NCBI GenBank assembly: GCA_050698355.1
Contig: JBOHBN010000381.1
Span: 1 to 37,711, forward strand
Source: JBOHBN01 sp050698355
GTDB taxonomy: Bacteria > Actinomycetota > Actinomycetes > Streptosporangiales > WHST01
Length of the DNA: 37,711 nt
Direction of reading: 5' to 3'
Below the pieces are notes generated by a model. It saw nothing but the letters and a program-made list of their open reading frames with translations, made no database searches and was not told where the DNA came from. Below, in pieces: positions 8,548 through 16,613 of this stretch; position 1 is the stretch's first letter; each line of letters starts with the position of its first letter. Both the position numbers and the translations under genes were made by a program.

Positions 8548-9075
8548 CTACGCCTCGGCGCCCGGTCTTGGGCCCCGCCCTCCGGCCGCGAGCGGCCAGG
8601 TCAGGCGAATGTCCCACCCGGTGTCGCCACGGGTGAGCTGTACGTCGTCGACCAGCCCGCGTACCAGCGCGAGTCCGAAATCGTCGGGGAGCACCGTGTC
8701 GATCACGGCCGCGTGCTCGACGCCGCCGCCGTTGGTGCTCGCCCGGGCCGTATCCGAGTCGATAGGCAGCGCGTCGACGTCCAGAGCGGTGAGGAGGCGC
8801 GGCTCGGCCGGCGGTTCGGGCTGGGGCGGGGCGGCGTCGGACACGGTGACGGAGAACACGCCGTCGACGACATCCATCACGATCTTGACCGGGACGTCCT
8901 GTGCCTCCTTGGCGTTCAGCCGGACCGCCCGGCTGGACGCCTCGTCGACGGCGAGCCTGAGATCATCCAGCGTGTCCTCCGGGACGCCGGCGACCCGGGC
9001 GGTCGCGACCGCGACGAGCCGTACGATCCGGACGTGCTCGGCACCCGCGGGGATGCTCAGCTCGACGGCCGCCAT
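8548..9075 (-). CDS. RsbW-like ATPase-fold protein, BldG partner (ApgA-like)
   Basis: A 175-aa protein with the fold of the GHKL anti-sigma-factor kinases (RsbW/SpoIIAB). Its ATG overlaps the bldG stop by one base (TGATG), so the two are translationally coupled, as in Streptomyces where bldG is followed by the same type of gene. The N-box region reads AVDEASSRAVRL: the Asn that normally holds Mg-ATP is replaced by Arg. The first glycine box is missing too, its place taken by a Pro/Glu-rich stretch and a loop (about residues 85-125). Only the second box (DDFGLALVRGLVDD) looks normal. It may therefore bind BldG or a sigma factor without being an active kinase. Family assignment is firm. Loss of activity is inferred. 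Confidence 0.8.
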   Translation of the reverse strand: MAAVELSIPAGAEHVRIVRLVAVATARVAGVPEDTLDDLRLAVDEASSRAVRLNAKEAQDVPVKIVMDVVDGVFSVTVSDAAPPQPEPPAEPRLLTALDVDALPIDSDTARASTNGGGVEHAAVIDTVLPDDFGLALVRGLVDDVQLTRGDTGWDIRLTWPLAAGGRGPRPGAEA

Positions 9076-9416
9076 CAGTCGACGGAGGCCAGGGCCTCGG
9101 CCACCGAGGCGTGCATCGGGAAGACCTTGGAGAGCCCGGTGACGCTGAAGATCTTCAATATGCGCTCGTTGGTGCAGACGAGGAGCAGCGACCCGTCGTG
9201 TGCGCGCACACGCTTCAGGCCGCCAACCAGCACTCCCAGCCCGGTGGAATCGAGGAACTCCACCTTCTCCATGTCAACGATGATGTGGTACGAACCACCG
9301 GCAACGAGATCGATCAGCGTCTCGCGGAGTTTCGGCGCGGTGTAGACGTCGACCTCACCGGCGACCTCCAGCACGGTTCTGTCATTCTCGGTGCGAGTGG
9401 ACAACGTCAGGCCCAC
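9075..9416 (-). CDS. bldG: STAS anti-sigma factor antagonist BldG
   Basis: A 113-aa single STAS domain of the SpoIIAA/RsbV type. The phosphorylated serine is Ser57 in the motif DSTGLG, the same position as in Streptomyces BldG. When unphosphorylated, such proteins bind anti-sigma factors and free the sigma factor. BldG is needed for aerial growth and antibiotic production in Streptomyces. The GTG start follows GGAGGAAG at a good distance. The neighbours hppA and the DECH helicase on either side match the known bldG locus, which supports the name. The upstream 195-nt divergent region must hold its promoter, but I could not pick out convincing -35/-10 boxes. Confidence 0.93.
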   Translation of the reverse strand: MGLTLSTRTENDRTVLEVAGEVDVYTAPKLRETLIDLVAGGSYHIIVDMEKVEFLDSTGLGVLVGGLKRVRAHDGSLLLVCTNERILKIFSVTGLSKVFPMHASVAEALASVD

Positions 9417-9611
9417 GGGCTTCCTCCGCTGCTCGACGACACTGCTCCGGCCAGACCCAACTCGGGGTCACGTTGCACGTCGGCCCTGCCGCCGTGCTCC
9501 CGAGTTGTTCCCGCCCGCACCAGCATTCAACCACGCGTAGGATTCGAATGTCGCATCCGCGGTCGGTGCACCTGATCGCTGGTGGGAGGAGCGAGCCGGA
9601 CGGAACCAAGC

Positions 9612-12014
9612 GTGACCAGCAATGGCGACCAAGAACGGCCTGGTGCCGGCCCGGCGGAGCTGCTGCGGCAACTGGCCGCGCACAGGCAGAGCAGAGGCAC
9701 CCCGACGCTGACCCACGTGCGGCACGTGCCCGCACGGCCTGGCCGTACGGTCGAATGGCCCGACTGGCTACCCGAGGTCGTGGTCGACCGGTTCCAGCGC
9801 GCCGGGATACCCGCCCCCTGGGCGCACCAGTGCGACGTGGCTGCGCACGCGCATGCGGGCCGCTCGGTCGTCGCGGCCACGGGAACCGCCTCGGGCAAGA
9901 CGGCCGGCTACCTGATGCCCGCGCTGACCGCCGTACTGGACTCGGGTCAGACGGTGCTGTACCTGTCGCCCACCAAGGCGCTGGCTCGTGACCAGCTGCG
10001 CAGCCTCACCGCCCTCGACGTACCGGGCCTGAGGGCGGCCGCGTACGACGGCGACACCGGTCGCGACGAGCGGCCGTGGATCAGGCAACACGCCAACTAC
10101 CTGCTCACCAACCCGGACATGGTCCACCACGGCCTGCTCGCGCGGCACGACCAGTGGGCCAGGTTCCTGCGGCGGCTCCGATACGTCGTGATCGACGAGT
10201 GCCACCACTACCGCGGTGTCTTCGGCTCGCACGTGGCGCAGGTGCTGCGCCGGCTTCGCCGGATGTGCGCGCGGTACGGCAGCGACCCGGTGTTCGTGCT
10301 CGCGTCGGCCACGGTCTCCAAGCCCGCCCGCGCCGCCGAGCGCCTCACCGGCGTACCCGTCGTCGCGGTGGCCGAGGACGCCTCGCCGCGGGGCGCGACG
10401 ACCGTCGCGCTGTGGGAGCCACCGCTCACCGATCTCGTCGGGGAGCAGGGGGCGCCGGTACGCCGCAGCGCCACCGCCGAGTCCGCCGACCTGCTCGCCG
10501 ACCTGGTGTGCGGTGAAGCCCGCACGCTGGCCTTCGTACGGTCCCGGCGTGCGGCCGAGGCCGTGTCGATCGAGGCGCGGCGGCACGTCGCGGAGGCGGT
10601 GCCGCAGCTCGCGCACCGGGTCGCGTCGTACCGAGGCGGCTACCTGCCGGAGGAGCGCCGCGAGCTCGAGCGGAAGCTGGCGAACGGCTCCCTTCTCGGC
10701 CTGGCGGCCACGAACGCGCTGGAGCTCGGCGTCGACGTGTCCGGCCTGGACGCGGTGCTGCTCGTCGGTTGGCCCGGCACCCGGGCGTCGCTGTGGCAGC
10801 AGGTCGGCCGCGCCGGCCGGCACGGCAGGGACGCGCTCGCGGTGCTCGTCGCCCGCGACGACCCCCTCGACACCTACGTGGTGCACCATCCCGACACGCT
10901 GTTCGGGCGACCGGTCGAGGAGACCGTGCTCGACCCGGACAACCCGTACGTGCTCGCGCCGCACCTGTGCGCTGCGGCCGCGGAGCAGCCGCTCACCGAT
11001 GCGGACATCGCGCTCTTCGGACCGGCGGCGCGCGAGGTGGTGGCCGAGCTGGAACGGGACGGGCGGCTGCGTGCGCGTTCCAACGGGTGGTACTGGACCG
11101 ATCCCGGCAGGGCGCACGACCTCGCCGACCTGCGCGGCTCCGGAGGCGCTCCGGTGCGCCTGGTCGAAGAGTCGACGGGACGCTTGCTGGGCACCATCGA
11201 CGCCGCGACCTCGCACTCGCAGGCACACCCGGGCGCTGTGTACCTGCACCAGGGCGAGACCTACCTCGTGCGGAGCCTGGACGAGGAGGAAGCGCTCGCG
11301 CTGGTGGAGCGGGCCGAACCCGACTACACGACGAGCGCACGTGAGATCACCGACATCCGCGTGCTCGAGACGACCGAGACCACCGCGTGGGGCGAGGCGA
11401 CGCTGGCCGTCGGCGTCGTGGAGGTCACCGAGCAGGTCGTCGGGTTCCTCCGCCGGCGGCTGGCGACCGGCGAGGTCCTCGGCGAGGAGCCGCTCGACCT
11501 GCCGCCGCGGTCGCTGCGTACGCGGGCGGTGTGGTGGACGCTGCCGGCCGGGCCGATCGAGGCGGCCGGCCTGGCAGCCGCCGACCTGGCCGGCGCCGCG
11601 CACGCCGCGGAGCACGCCTCGATCGGGCTGCTGCCGCTGTTCGCCACCTGCGACCGGTGGGACATCGGCGGGGTGTCCACGGCGATGCATGAGGACACCG
11701 GCCGGCTGACCGTGTTCATCTACGACGGCTACCCGGGCGGCGCGGGGTTCACCGAACGCGGCTACGCGGCCGCGCCAGCGTGGCTTGCCGCCACCCGCGA
11801 CACCATCGCCGCCTGCGAGTGCGAGGACGGTTGCCCGTCCTGCGTGCAGTCGCCGAAGTGCGGCAACGGCAACGACCCGCTCGACAAGCGCGCCGCGGTG
11901 ACGCTGCTCGATGTGCTGCTCGCGGGTTCGCCGGAGAGCGGCGAACCGGTCACCGATCCCGAGTCGAGCCAGTACAGTGTGGCGTCGGCTGGCTACGCTG
12001 GGAACCCGCCGTAG
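9612..12014 (+). CDS. DECH-box helicase with DUF1998-type Cys4 tail
   Basis: An 800-aa superfamily 2 helicase of the YprA/MrfA type, known in Actinobacteria as the 'helicase/secretion neighborhood' helicase. Order of parts: Q-motif-like GIPAPWAHQ (about 65-73), Walker A ATGTASGKT (89-97), DECH (195-198), motif III SAT, motif VI QQVGRAGRHG, then a C-terminal domain with four cysteines (CECEDGC...C...C) before a helical end. In Bacillus MrfA this tail binds zinc and the enzyme repairs mitomycin damage, so a role in DNA repair is likely. Two GTG starts are possible, 9582 and 9612. I prefer 9612, because at 9582 the GGAGGAG would lie within the coding part. The last codons run close to the LapA-like gene, which is probably cotranscribed. 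Confidence 0.9.
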   Translation: MTSNGDQERPGAGPAELLRQLAAHRQSRGTPTLTHVRHVPARPGRTVEWPDWLPEVVVDRFQRAGIPAPWAHQCDVAAHAHAGRSVVAATGTASGKTAGYLMPALTAVLDSGQTVLYLSPTKALARDQLRSLTALDVPGLRAAAYDGDTGRDERPWIRQHANYLLTNPDMVHHGLLARHDQWARFLRRLRYVVIDECHHYRGVFGSHVAQVLRRLRRMCARYGSDPVFVLASATVSKPARAAERLTGVPVVAVAEDASPRGATTVALWEPPLTDLVGEQGAPVRRSATAESADLLADLVCGEARTLAFVRSRRAAEAVSIEARRHVAEAVPQLAHRVASYRGGYLPEERRELERKLANGSLLGLAATNALELGVDVSGLDAVLLVGWPGTRASLWQQVGRAGRHGRDALAVLVARDDPLDTYVVHHPDTLFGRPVEETVLDPDNPYVLAPHLCAAAAEQPLTDADIALFGPAAREVVAELERDGRLRARSNGWYWTDPGRAHDLADLRGSGGAPVRLVEESTGRLLGTIDAATSHSQAHPGAVYLHQGETYLVRSLDEEEALALVERAEPDYTTSAREITDIRVLETTETTAWGEATLAVGVVEVTEQVVGFLRRRLATGEVLGEEPLDLPPRSLRTRAVWWTLPAGPIEAAGLAAADLAGAAHAAEHASIGLLPLFATCDRWDIGGVSTAMHEDTGRLTVFIYDGYPGGAGFTERGYAAAPAWLAATRDTIAACECEDGCPSCVQSPKCGNGNDPLDKRAAVTLLDVLLAGSPESGEPVTDPESSQYSVASAGYAGNPP

Positions 12015-12041
12015 CGAGTGACCCAGCAGGAAAGGGACCCG

Positions 12042-12443
12042 ATGGTCGTTCTTGGCATCATCATCGCCGTGATCGCGGTCGCGTTCGCGATCGGCGTGCT
12101 GCTGGGAAACTCGACCACCATCCCGCTGGAGTTCTACGGCATCACCATCGGCGGATCGACCGGCGTCACGATCTACATCGCCGGCGCCGTCACCCTGTTC
12201 GTACTGCTCCTCGGCCTGTGGCTGATCAAGCGCGGCACCCAGCGCGCGGTGCGCAAGCGGCGCGAGGTCAAGGCGCTGCGGAACCGAGCCCACTCGTCGA
12301 CGGCCGAGCGCCCTGCGGTCACCGACGACACCGGGGGCGGCACCGCCGAGACCAGCGAGAGCTCCGCATCAGGCAAGCACGCCAAGGGGGGGCCGGACGC
12401 GGACAGCTCACCCGACGACCCGATGCAGCCACCGCTGCGCTAG
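12042..12443 (+). CDS. LapA-domain (DUF1049) small membrane protein
   Basis: A 133-aa protein with two hydrophobic helices (about residues 2-22 and 44-64) joined by a short segment with N-S-T-T-I-P-L-E-F, the pattern of the lipopolysaccharide assembly protein A (DUF1049) family. A basic stretch, KRGTQRAVRKRREVKALRNR in the cytoplasm, follows the second helix, then a polar, low-complexity tail rich in Ser, Asp and Gly. The ATG at 12042 has GGAAAGG seven bases upstream. An in-frame GTG at 12018 has no such site. It begins 27 nt after the helicase stop, so one transcript is likely. The family's role in Gram-positive cells is not known. Confidence 0.75.
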   Translation: MVVLGIIIAVIAVAFAIGVLLGNSTTIPLEFYGITIGGSTGVTIYIAGAVTLFVLLLGLWLIKRGTQRAVRKRREVKALRNRAHSSTAERPAVTDDTGGGTAETSESSASGKHAKGGPDADSSPDDPMQPPLR

Positions 12444-12641
12444 CTGGTGCTGCCCCGAGCGCGCCGCAGGCTTCGCGAACCGTGGCCGGTTACCGCGCGG
12501 TGGCTCACCGGGCTCGCGGGAAGGCGCGCGGAAACCGACCGGGCTCCAGGCAACAGGAACTACGGACGCACGGCGCTGGAGGCGCGGCCGGTCGGCGGCC
12601 ATCGACTCGACTTCCGCCGCGGGCCAGGGCACATCTGGTGG

Positions 12642-13787
12642 CTAGGACCTGCCCCGCCCGGCGCCGACGGGCCACAACCGGTTCCGAGAGCGTGACCACA
12701 GCCACAGGTGCGCGATGACCAGCGCGGCAGCGAGCCCGAGCGCGACCGGTACGGCCGCCGCGCCGCGAAGTCCGCTGTGCGCGAGCGGCTCGACCCGCGG
12801 CCCGCGCTGCGCCGAGGTGTTGCCCACCGGGGTGAACGGCGCTACCGCCGGCCGTTTGCCGAACGTCGGGTACGGGCCCTCGCTGCCGCCTGGCACCAGC
12901 GAGCCACCCCGCGGCAGCCGCGCCTTTGCCGTACCGGCACCACCACCAGCGCCGCCACCGCCGAGGGTCGGGCTGGGAAAGGCCCCGCCATGGTGCGACC
13001 TGCTCCCGCCAGCAGGACCGCGCGACGTGCCACGGCGGCCGGAGGGCCCGGCAGTCGGCCGCGGAGCCGGCAAGTGGACGCTCGTCGTGCTCGCGGGCGA
13101 GGTGAGTGACCCGGCAGCACCGGCACGCACCGCTTGGAGCCGGACGCCGACCGACCCGCCGGAACCGGGACCGGCGAAGGTGGCCGCGCATTGCTTGGCG
13201 CCACACGCGTGCCCGACGGTGATCCGGTGCTCCTGCCCGCCCACGGTGAGCAGGTACGACGTGAGGTCCGGCTCGACGCCGCGGCGCCACCCCACCCGGA
13301 CGTGCCTTCCGTCCGTGCGTTTCGCGGTCAGGCCCGCCGGCCGCTCGGGCGGGACGGCCACCGTGAACGACGCCTTCTCCTGCCCGCCGGACAGCAGCTT
13401 GTTCGAGGTGAACTTGACGCGCCATACGCCGTTGCGCGCCGGCACTTGCCGACCGTCATGGGTGCACGAGCCCGCGTACTTCGGGCAGGACAGCCGGAGA
13501 TCGTAGCTGAGCTTGCGCGGGCCGCGCCCGGAGGCGACCTTGACGTACGAGCCGTCGCCCGGTGCCTTCAGCCGCAGCGCGCCGCGCTCGAGCAGCCGCA
13601 GCCGTACGCTCACCGTGACGGTCTGCGACTCCTTGGTGAAGGTCGTCCCCGACACGTGAACCCGTTGGCTTGCGGCCGCCCGCGCCGTCGAGGCGCCACC
13701 GATGGTTGCGGTCGCTGCCACGAGCAGGGCGGCAACCAGCAGCGAGAGGAACCGAGCACGGCCCACGTTCCGCACGGGCACGAGCAT
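12642..13787 (-). CDS. Secreted, C-terminally anchored protein with FN3-like domain
   Basis: A 381-aa protein, last gene of the leftward pilus operon. The ATG at 13787 lies three bases after AGGAGG. A longer open frame upstream is not credible. A signal peptide (hydrophobic LSLLVAALLVAATA, likely cut after ARA) leads to a beta-rich region of about 100 residues with two Cys, then a fibronectin type III-like segment (PPERPAGLTAKRTDGRHVRVGW onward), with a Cys pair GHACGAKQC. Then comes a long Pro/Gly/Ser-rich stalk and one membrane helix with a basic end (VALGLAAALVIAHLWLW then SRSRNR). This is the layout of a wall-spanning surface protein. I do not recognise a named family. Its position suggests a role in pilus presentation or adhesion. 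The 198-nt gap after it, shared with the convergent LapA-like gene, shows only weak hairpins. Confidence 0.7.
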   Translation of the reverse strand: MLVPVRNVGRARFLSLLVAALLVAATATIGGASTARAAASQRVHVSGTTFTKESQTVTVSVRLRLLERGALRLKAPGDGSYVKVASGRGPRKLSYDLRLSCPKYAGSCTHDGRQVPARNGVWRVKFTSNKLLSGGQEKASFTVAVPPERPAGLTAKRTDGRHVRVGWRRGVEPDLTSYLLTVGGQEHRITVGHACGAKQCAATFAGPGSGGSVGVRLQAVRAGAAGSLTSPASTTSVHLPAPRPTAGPSGRRGTSRGPAGGSRSHHGGAFPSPTLGGGGAGGGAGTAKARLPRGGSLVPGGSEGPYPTFGKRPAVAPFTPVGNTSAQRGPRVEPLAHSGLRGAAAVPVALGLAAALVIAHLWLWSRSRNRLWPVGAGRGRS

Positions 13788-13896
13788 GCTCCTCCTCGCG
13801 TGGCGGCGACGCAGCAATGGACCGGTGGACCTGGGCAACGACGTGCAGCAGCGGAGGTTACTCCACCGGCTGCCACGAACGCTCCGGCGGCCCATG

Positions 13897-14688
13897 TCAG
13901 TACACCGAGACATGGACATGATCCATGTGCTGCAGGGTCGGATTGGACGTGTTCCCGCTCGGGTGCTCGTAGGGATGCCAGCCCTCGTCTGGCGTCCATA
14001 TGCGGGCTCGGTAGATCACGTACTTCACGCCAAGGGGATTCGCGTTGGCTACCAGCCAGGACGCCAGCCGCCAGCCCTTGGCCACCCGCGCCTGGTCGTG
14101 CCACGGCAGGATCATGATGTCGATCGCGCGTCCGGTGTAGTGATCGCTGCCGGGGATATGCCCACCCTTGCACCCACCCGGGCAGTAACCACCGATGTCG
14201 TTCTCGTGGAACTTGCGGCGCACCAGGTCGCGGATGCGCCTGGCGCGCGGCGTGAGCCCCTCGCGTCCCATCGGCCCCGCGCCGACGTCACCGCTGACGG
14301 TCGTCGGCAGCGCAAACGGCCCACCCACCCTTCCGGGTACGGCGCGCGAGCGTGCACGGGCGGCGCCGACACGCGCGAGAAAGCCGTGCAGGCGTACCCG
14401 GGTGCGCACGTCCGCGACACCGGCTCGCGCCTTGCACGCGACCAGGTCGGCGCCGTTGCGCCGAGCGATGTGCGCCGCCACCGAACACGGTGCGTCGGCG
14501 TCACCTGTCCACAACCGGTCGGCAGCGGCGAGCGCGGCCAGGTCGGCGGCGGTTCCGGCCTTGTGGCGCGCCGCGGTTGCACCGCCGTACAGCACCACGA
14601 CGGCGGCGACCGCGAAGACGATGCCCGCCGCGGTCAGCACCCAGATGCTCGCCGATCCACGGTCGGTCTTGCCGATCGCCGTACTCAT
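13897..14688 (-). CDS. TadE-like (Rv3655c-type) protein fused to M15-type peptidase domain
   Basis: A 263-aa two-part protein. Residues 1-115 match the actinobacterial 'helicase/secretion neighborhood TadE-like' family: DRGSASIWVL, one membrane helix (about 17-37), then AADLAALAAA and paired cysteines (C68, C85). Residues 140-263 are a separate domain with the zinc-peptidase motif SxHxxGxAxD exactly (S181, H183, G186, A188, D190) and a second ligand set HVH (H257, H259) near the end, as in D,D-carboxypeptidase-like (M15/ARB_07466-like) domains. The ATG follows AGAGGGG and overlaps the tadE stop (ATGA). The usual family member is about 110-140 aa without the second domain. I infer a pseudopilin-like anchor that carries a wall-cutting or wall-binding domain outside the membrane. 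Confidence 0.85.
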   Translation of the reverse strand: MSTAIGKTDRGSASIWVLTAAGIVFAVAAVVVLYGGATAARHKAGTAADLAALAAADRLWTGDADAPCSVAAHIARRNGADLVACKARAGVADVRTRVRLHGFLARVGAARARSRAVPGRVGGPFALPTTVSGDVGAGPMGREGLTPRARRIRDLVRRKFHENDIGGYCPGGCKGGHIPGSDHYTGRAIDIMILPWHDQARVAKGWRLASWLVANANPLGVKYVIYRARIWTPDEGWHPYEHPSGNTSNPTLQHMDHVHVSVY

Positions 14689-15137
14689 CGCCCCTCTTCT
14701 CGCGTATCGCCCAAGGGCTGGCGAGGCGCGCCCGCCGGGGCCAGCCGGCCGGGACTCTCCGCGGGAGACACGGCACGTGCCTTGACCGTGAACGTGTGCA
14801 GCCCGAACATCTGGATCTTTGCCCTGCATCGCACCTCGGCGGTGCTCTCCGAACGGCGCAGCTGGATGCTCGCTCCGTTCGGCGCTGCTTCCCTTGCCGC
14901 CGCCATGACCGCCTGCCTCGGCTCGCCACGGGCGAGGGCCCGCGCACCGGCGCGAGCGGCGTCCTGGCATCGCAGGGAGCCATCGGCCACGCCTACGCCG
15001 AGCAACGCGCACGCCAGCACGAAGATCAGGGAGGGAAGGGCGACCGCCAGCTCTGCTGTGTACGCGCCGCGATCGCGCCCGCCGCTCGCTGCCAGAAGCC
15101 GCGCGACGACCGCCCACCACTCCAGCGGCCGCCTCAT
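14685..15137 (-). CDS. tadE: TadE family pilus assembly protein
   Basis: A 150-aa TadE-type minor pseudopilin. A basic N-terminus leads to GRDRGAYTAELAVALPSLI: the glycine (residue 24) before AYTAE, with Glu at +5, fits the prepilin-peptidase site, and a hydrophobic helix follows. The rest has the pattern QDAARAGARALARGE seen in the family and two Cys (C54 region and C100 region). The ATG at 15137 is chosen because it overlaps the stop of the upstream pilin (ATGA). A GTG two codons earlier is also possible. Its own stop overlaps the start of the peptidase-fusion gene. All genes from ssd to the FN3-like gene read leftward as one unit. Confidence 0.85.
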   Translation of the reverse strand: MRRPLEWWAVVARLLAASGGRDRGAYTAELAVALPSLIFVLACALLGVGVADGSLRCQDAARAGARALARGEPRQAVMAAAREAAPNGASIQLRRSESTAEVRCRAKIQMFGLHTFTVKARAVSPAESPGRLAPAGAPRQPLGDTREEGR

Positions 15138-15343
15138 GACCACAGCCCAACGGCGGCCGACATGTCGAGCCAGCCCTCTCGGATCAGCCGGTCGAGCAAC
15201 TCGTAGACGCGGTCACTGGTGAGCACCTTCCACAGGCAGTAACCGAAACCGCAGGCAGCCACGCAGCCCACCGCGTATTCGGGCACCGCCATACCCTCGT
15301 CGGGTTGCACGAACCTCCGCGCAACCACCACACCACGCGACAT
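15134..15343 (-). CDS. Flp-type pilin, DUF4244 family (second copy)
   Basis: A 69-aa small pilin. After a charged leader, the sequence GMAVPEYAVGCVAACGFG gives the class III prepilin site: cut after Gly17, Glu at +5 (E22) and Tyr at +6, then a single hydrophobic helix. The rest (KVLTSDRVYELLDRLIREGW) matches the other pilin, KV/EL-LTS. A near-perfect GGGGAGGTGAC precedes the ATG. The leader is longer than that of the first pilin and Cys27 and Cys31 are unusual for this position. The stop overlaps the tadE start. It may be a minor pilin, since it lies after a strong hairpin. Confidence 0.82.
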   Translation of the reverse strand: MSRGVVVARRFVQPDEGMAVPEYAVGCVAACGFGYCLWKVLTSDRVYELLDRLIREGWLDMSAAVGLWS

Positions 15344-15500
15344 GTCACCTCCCCGCCTGTTGCCGGTGACCGGCCGGCCCCGGGATCGCCCGCGTACGTG
15401 AGCTCACCCATGTCGTCGACGCGAGTCATGCCGATCCGCAGTGGCGACGCGGTATCTGTGGATCGCAAAGATGGACCTGCCTACCGCATCGGACACAGCG

Positions 15501-15533
15501 GTGCCCCCGAGCCTCGGGGGTTCTCGGGGGCAC
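15501..15533 (-). terminator. Strong hairpin between the two pilin genes
   Basis: GTGCCCCCGAG (15501-15511) and CTCGGGGGCAC (15523-15533) form a perfect 11-bp GC-rich stem with an 11-nt loop, 14 nt past the stop of the first pilin gene. It lies in the middle of an operon, so it probably acts as a partial terminator or a 3' stabiliser that lets the first pilin be made in excess over the assembly proteins. Confidence 0.75.
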
Positions 15534-15547
15534 CGGGCAGTGAGCAG

Positions 15548-15724
15548 CTACACGAATTGCTCCACCGCCTTCTGGATGATCGCCCAGATCAGGTCTCGCA
15601 CTTCGGGGCTCGTCAGCAGCTCGTAGAGGATGCCGGCGAGACCGACCGCGGCGACCGTGCCGACGGCGTACTCCGCCGTCGTCATGCCCGAGTCGTCGCG
15701 AAAATCGTAGGGAACCGGAAGCAT
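15548..15724 (-). CDS. Flp-type pilin, DUF4244 family (58 aa, major candidate)
   Basis: A 58-aa pilin that is short enough to be missed by length cut-offs. ATG at 15724 follows GGGAGG at seven bases. The leader MLPVPYDFRDDSG ends in Gly13, with MTTAEYAVG after it: Glu18 at +5 and Tyr19 at +6, the Flp prepilin site. The helix VGTVAAVGLAGILYELL and the end TSPEVRDLIWAIIQKAVEQFV complete the typical DUF4244 form. It lies 126 nt after tadC and before an 11-bp hairpin. That placement, and its closer match to the family, suggest it is the main subunit. No prepilin peptidase gene is present in the window, so processing must depend on one elsewhere. Confidence 0.88.
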   Translation of the reverse strand: MLPVPYDFRDDSGMTTAEYAVGTVAAVGLAGILYELLTSPEVRDLIWAIIQKAVEQFV

Positions 15725-15850
15725 GAGAGAACCTCCCGAAGGGACCGACGACCGGTCGGTGCGGGACGCTCGAGGACGCGAACGTCACCCACGATGTCGA
15801 CACGACGACCCGCGTTCCGCAGGGGTCTCACAACATCTGGGGACACGCGC

Positions 15851-16606
15851 TCACCACCACAGGTTGATGTTCTGGGCGACACCCGCGACGACGGGAACGA
15901 CGCCGAGCAGGACGAAGGCCGGCAGGAAGCACAGCCCGAGCGGCGCCGCCGACTTGACGCCGACCTTGCGCGCACCCTCGTCGGCTTGCGTCCGTCGCGC
16001 CTCCCTGCCGTCCGCAGCGAGCTGTTCGAGTCCGGCGGCCAGGGGCGCACCGGTGGATGCCGCCCTGCCGAACGCGCGACCGAGGGGCGCGAGCTCCTGG
16101 TCGTTGCCGAGCGACGCCCACGCCGTTGCCGGGTCTCCACCCAGCCGCAGGAGGGCGACCACGCCGTCGAGCGCGGCACCGAGCGGCCCGCCGACCGCCC
16201 GCGCGACCGCATCCGCGGCGTCGACGGGCGTGCTGCCCGCTCGAAGGCAGGCACCGAGGAGATCGACCGCGATCGGCAGGTCGGCGGCCAGCCGTTCCCG
16301 TCGCTTCCGGACCTCGGCCGGCTCGATCCTGCCCAGCACGATGGTCGAGCCGAGCGCCACGGCCGCGCCGAGCAAGAGTCCCCACGGCAGCCCTACGAGC
16401 AGGGCAGCAGCGGTGCCGGCGCCGAGCGAAGCCGGCACGCGGCCGCGGACCGCTCCCGCGGTCGAACCCTTGTCGGCTGGCCGCGGGTCGTCGCGGTACA
16501 GCGCACGTAGCCGGGAACGCACGGCGTGCGCCTGCCCGGACCACAGCCACACGGCAACCGCAGCGAGACCGGCCGACACGAGCCCGGGCACGCCGACGCC
16601 GTTCAC
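15851..16606 (-). CDS. tadC: Type II secretion F domain protein (TadC)
   Basis: A 251-aa membrane platform protein of the Tad system. Hydrophobic helices lie near the N-terminus (about residues 8-22 and 57-85) and at the C-terminus (about 222-245). The type II F domain between them has LPIAVDLLGACLRAGSTPVDAADAVA, the usual start of the domain. The GTG at 16606 lies eight bases past the tadB stop with AGGG upstream. An earlier in-frame GTG (16633) lies inside tadB and lacks a site. It partners TadB and the CpaF ATPase to push pilin subunits out. Confidence 0.88.
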   Translation of the reverse strand: MNGVGVPGLVSAGLAAVAVWLWSGQAHAVRSRLRALYRDDPRPADKGSTAGAVRGRVPASLGAGTAAALLVGLPWGLLLGAAVALGSTIVLGRIEPAEVRKRRERLAADLPIAVDLLGACLRAGSTPVDAADAVARAVGGPLGAALDGVVALLRLGGDPATAWASLGNDQELAPLGRAFGRAASTGAPLAAGLEQLAADGREARRTQADEGARKVGVKSAAPLGLCFLPAFVLLGVVPVVAGVAQNINLWW

Positions 16607-16613
16607 GAGGTGC

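Noticed and set aside
12447..12695. Plus-strand 82-codon frame after the LapA-like gene
   Set aside because: Runs into the opposite FN3-like gene and has random Arg/Pro composition.
15184..15468. Minus-strand 94-codon frame overlapping the second pilin
   Set aside because: It overlaps a clear pilin gene in another frame. Its N-terminal part reflects the duplicated leader, not a protein.
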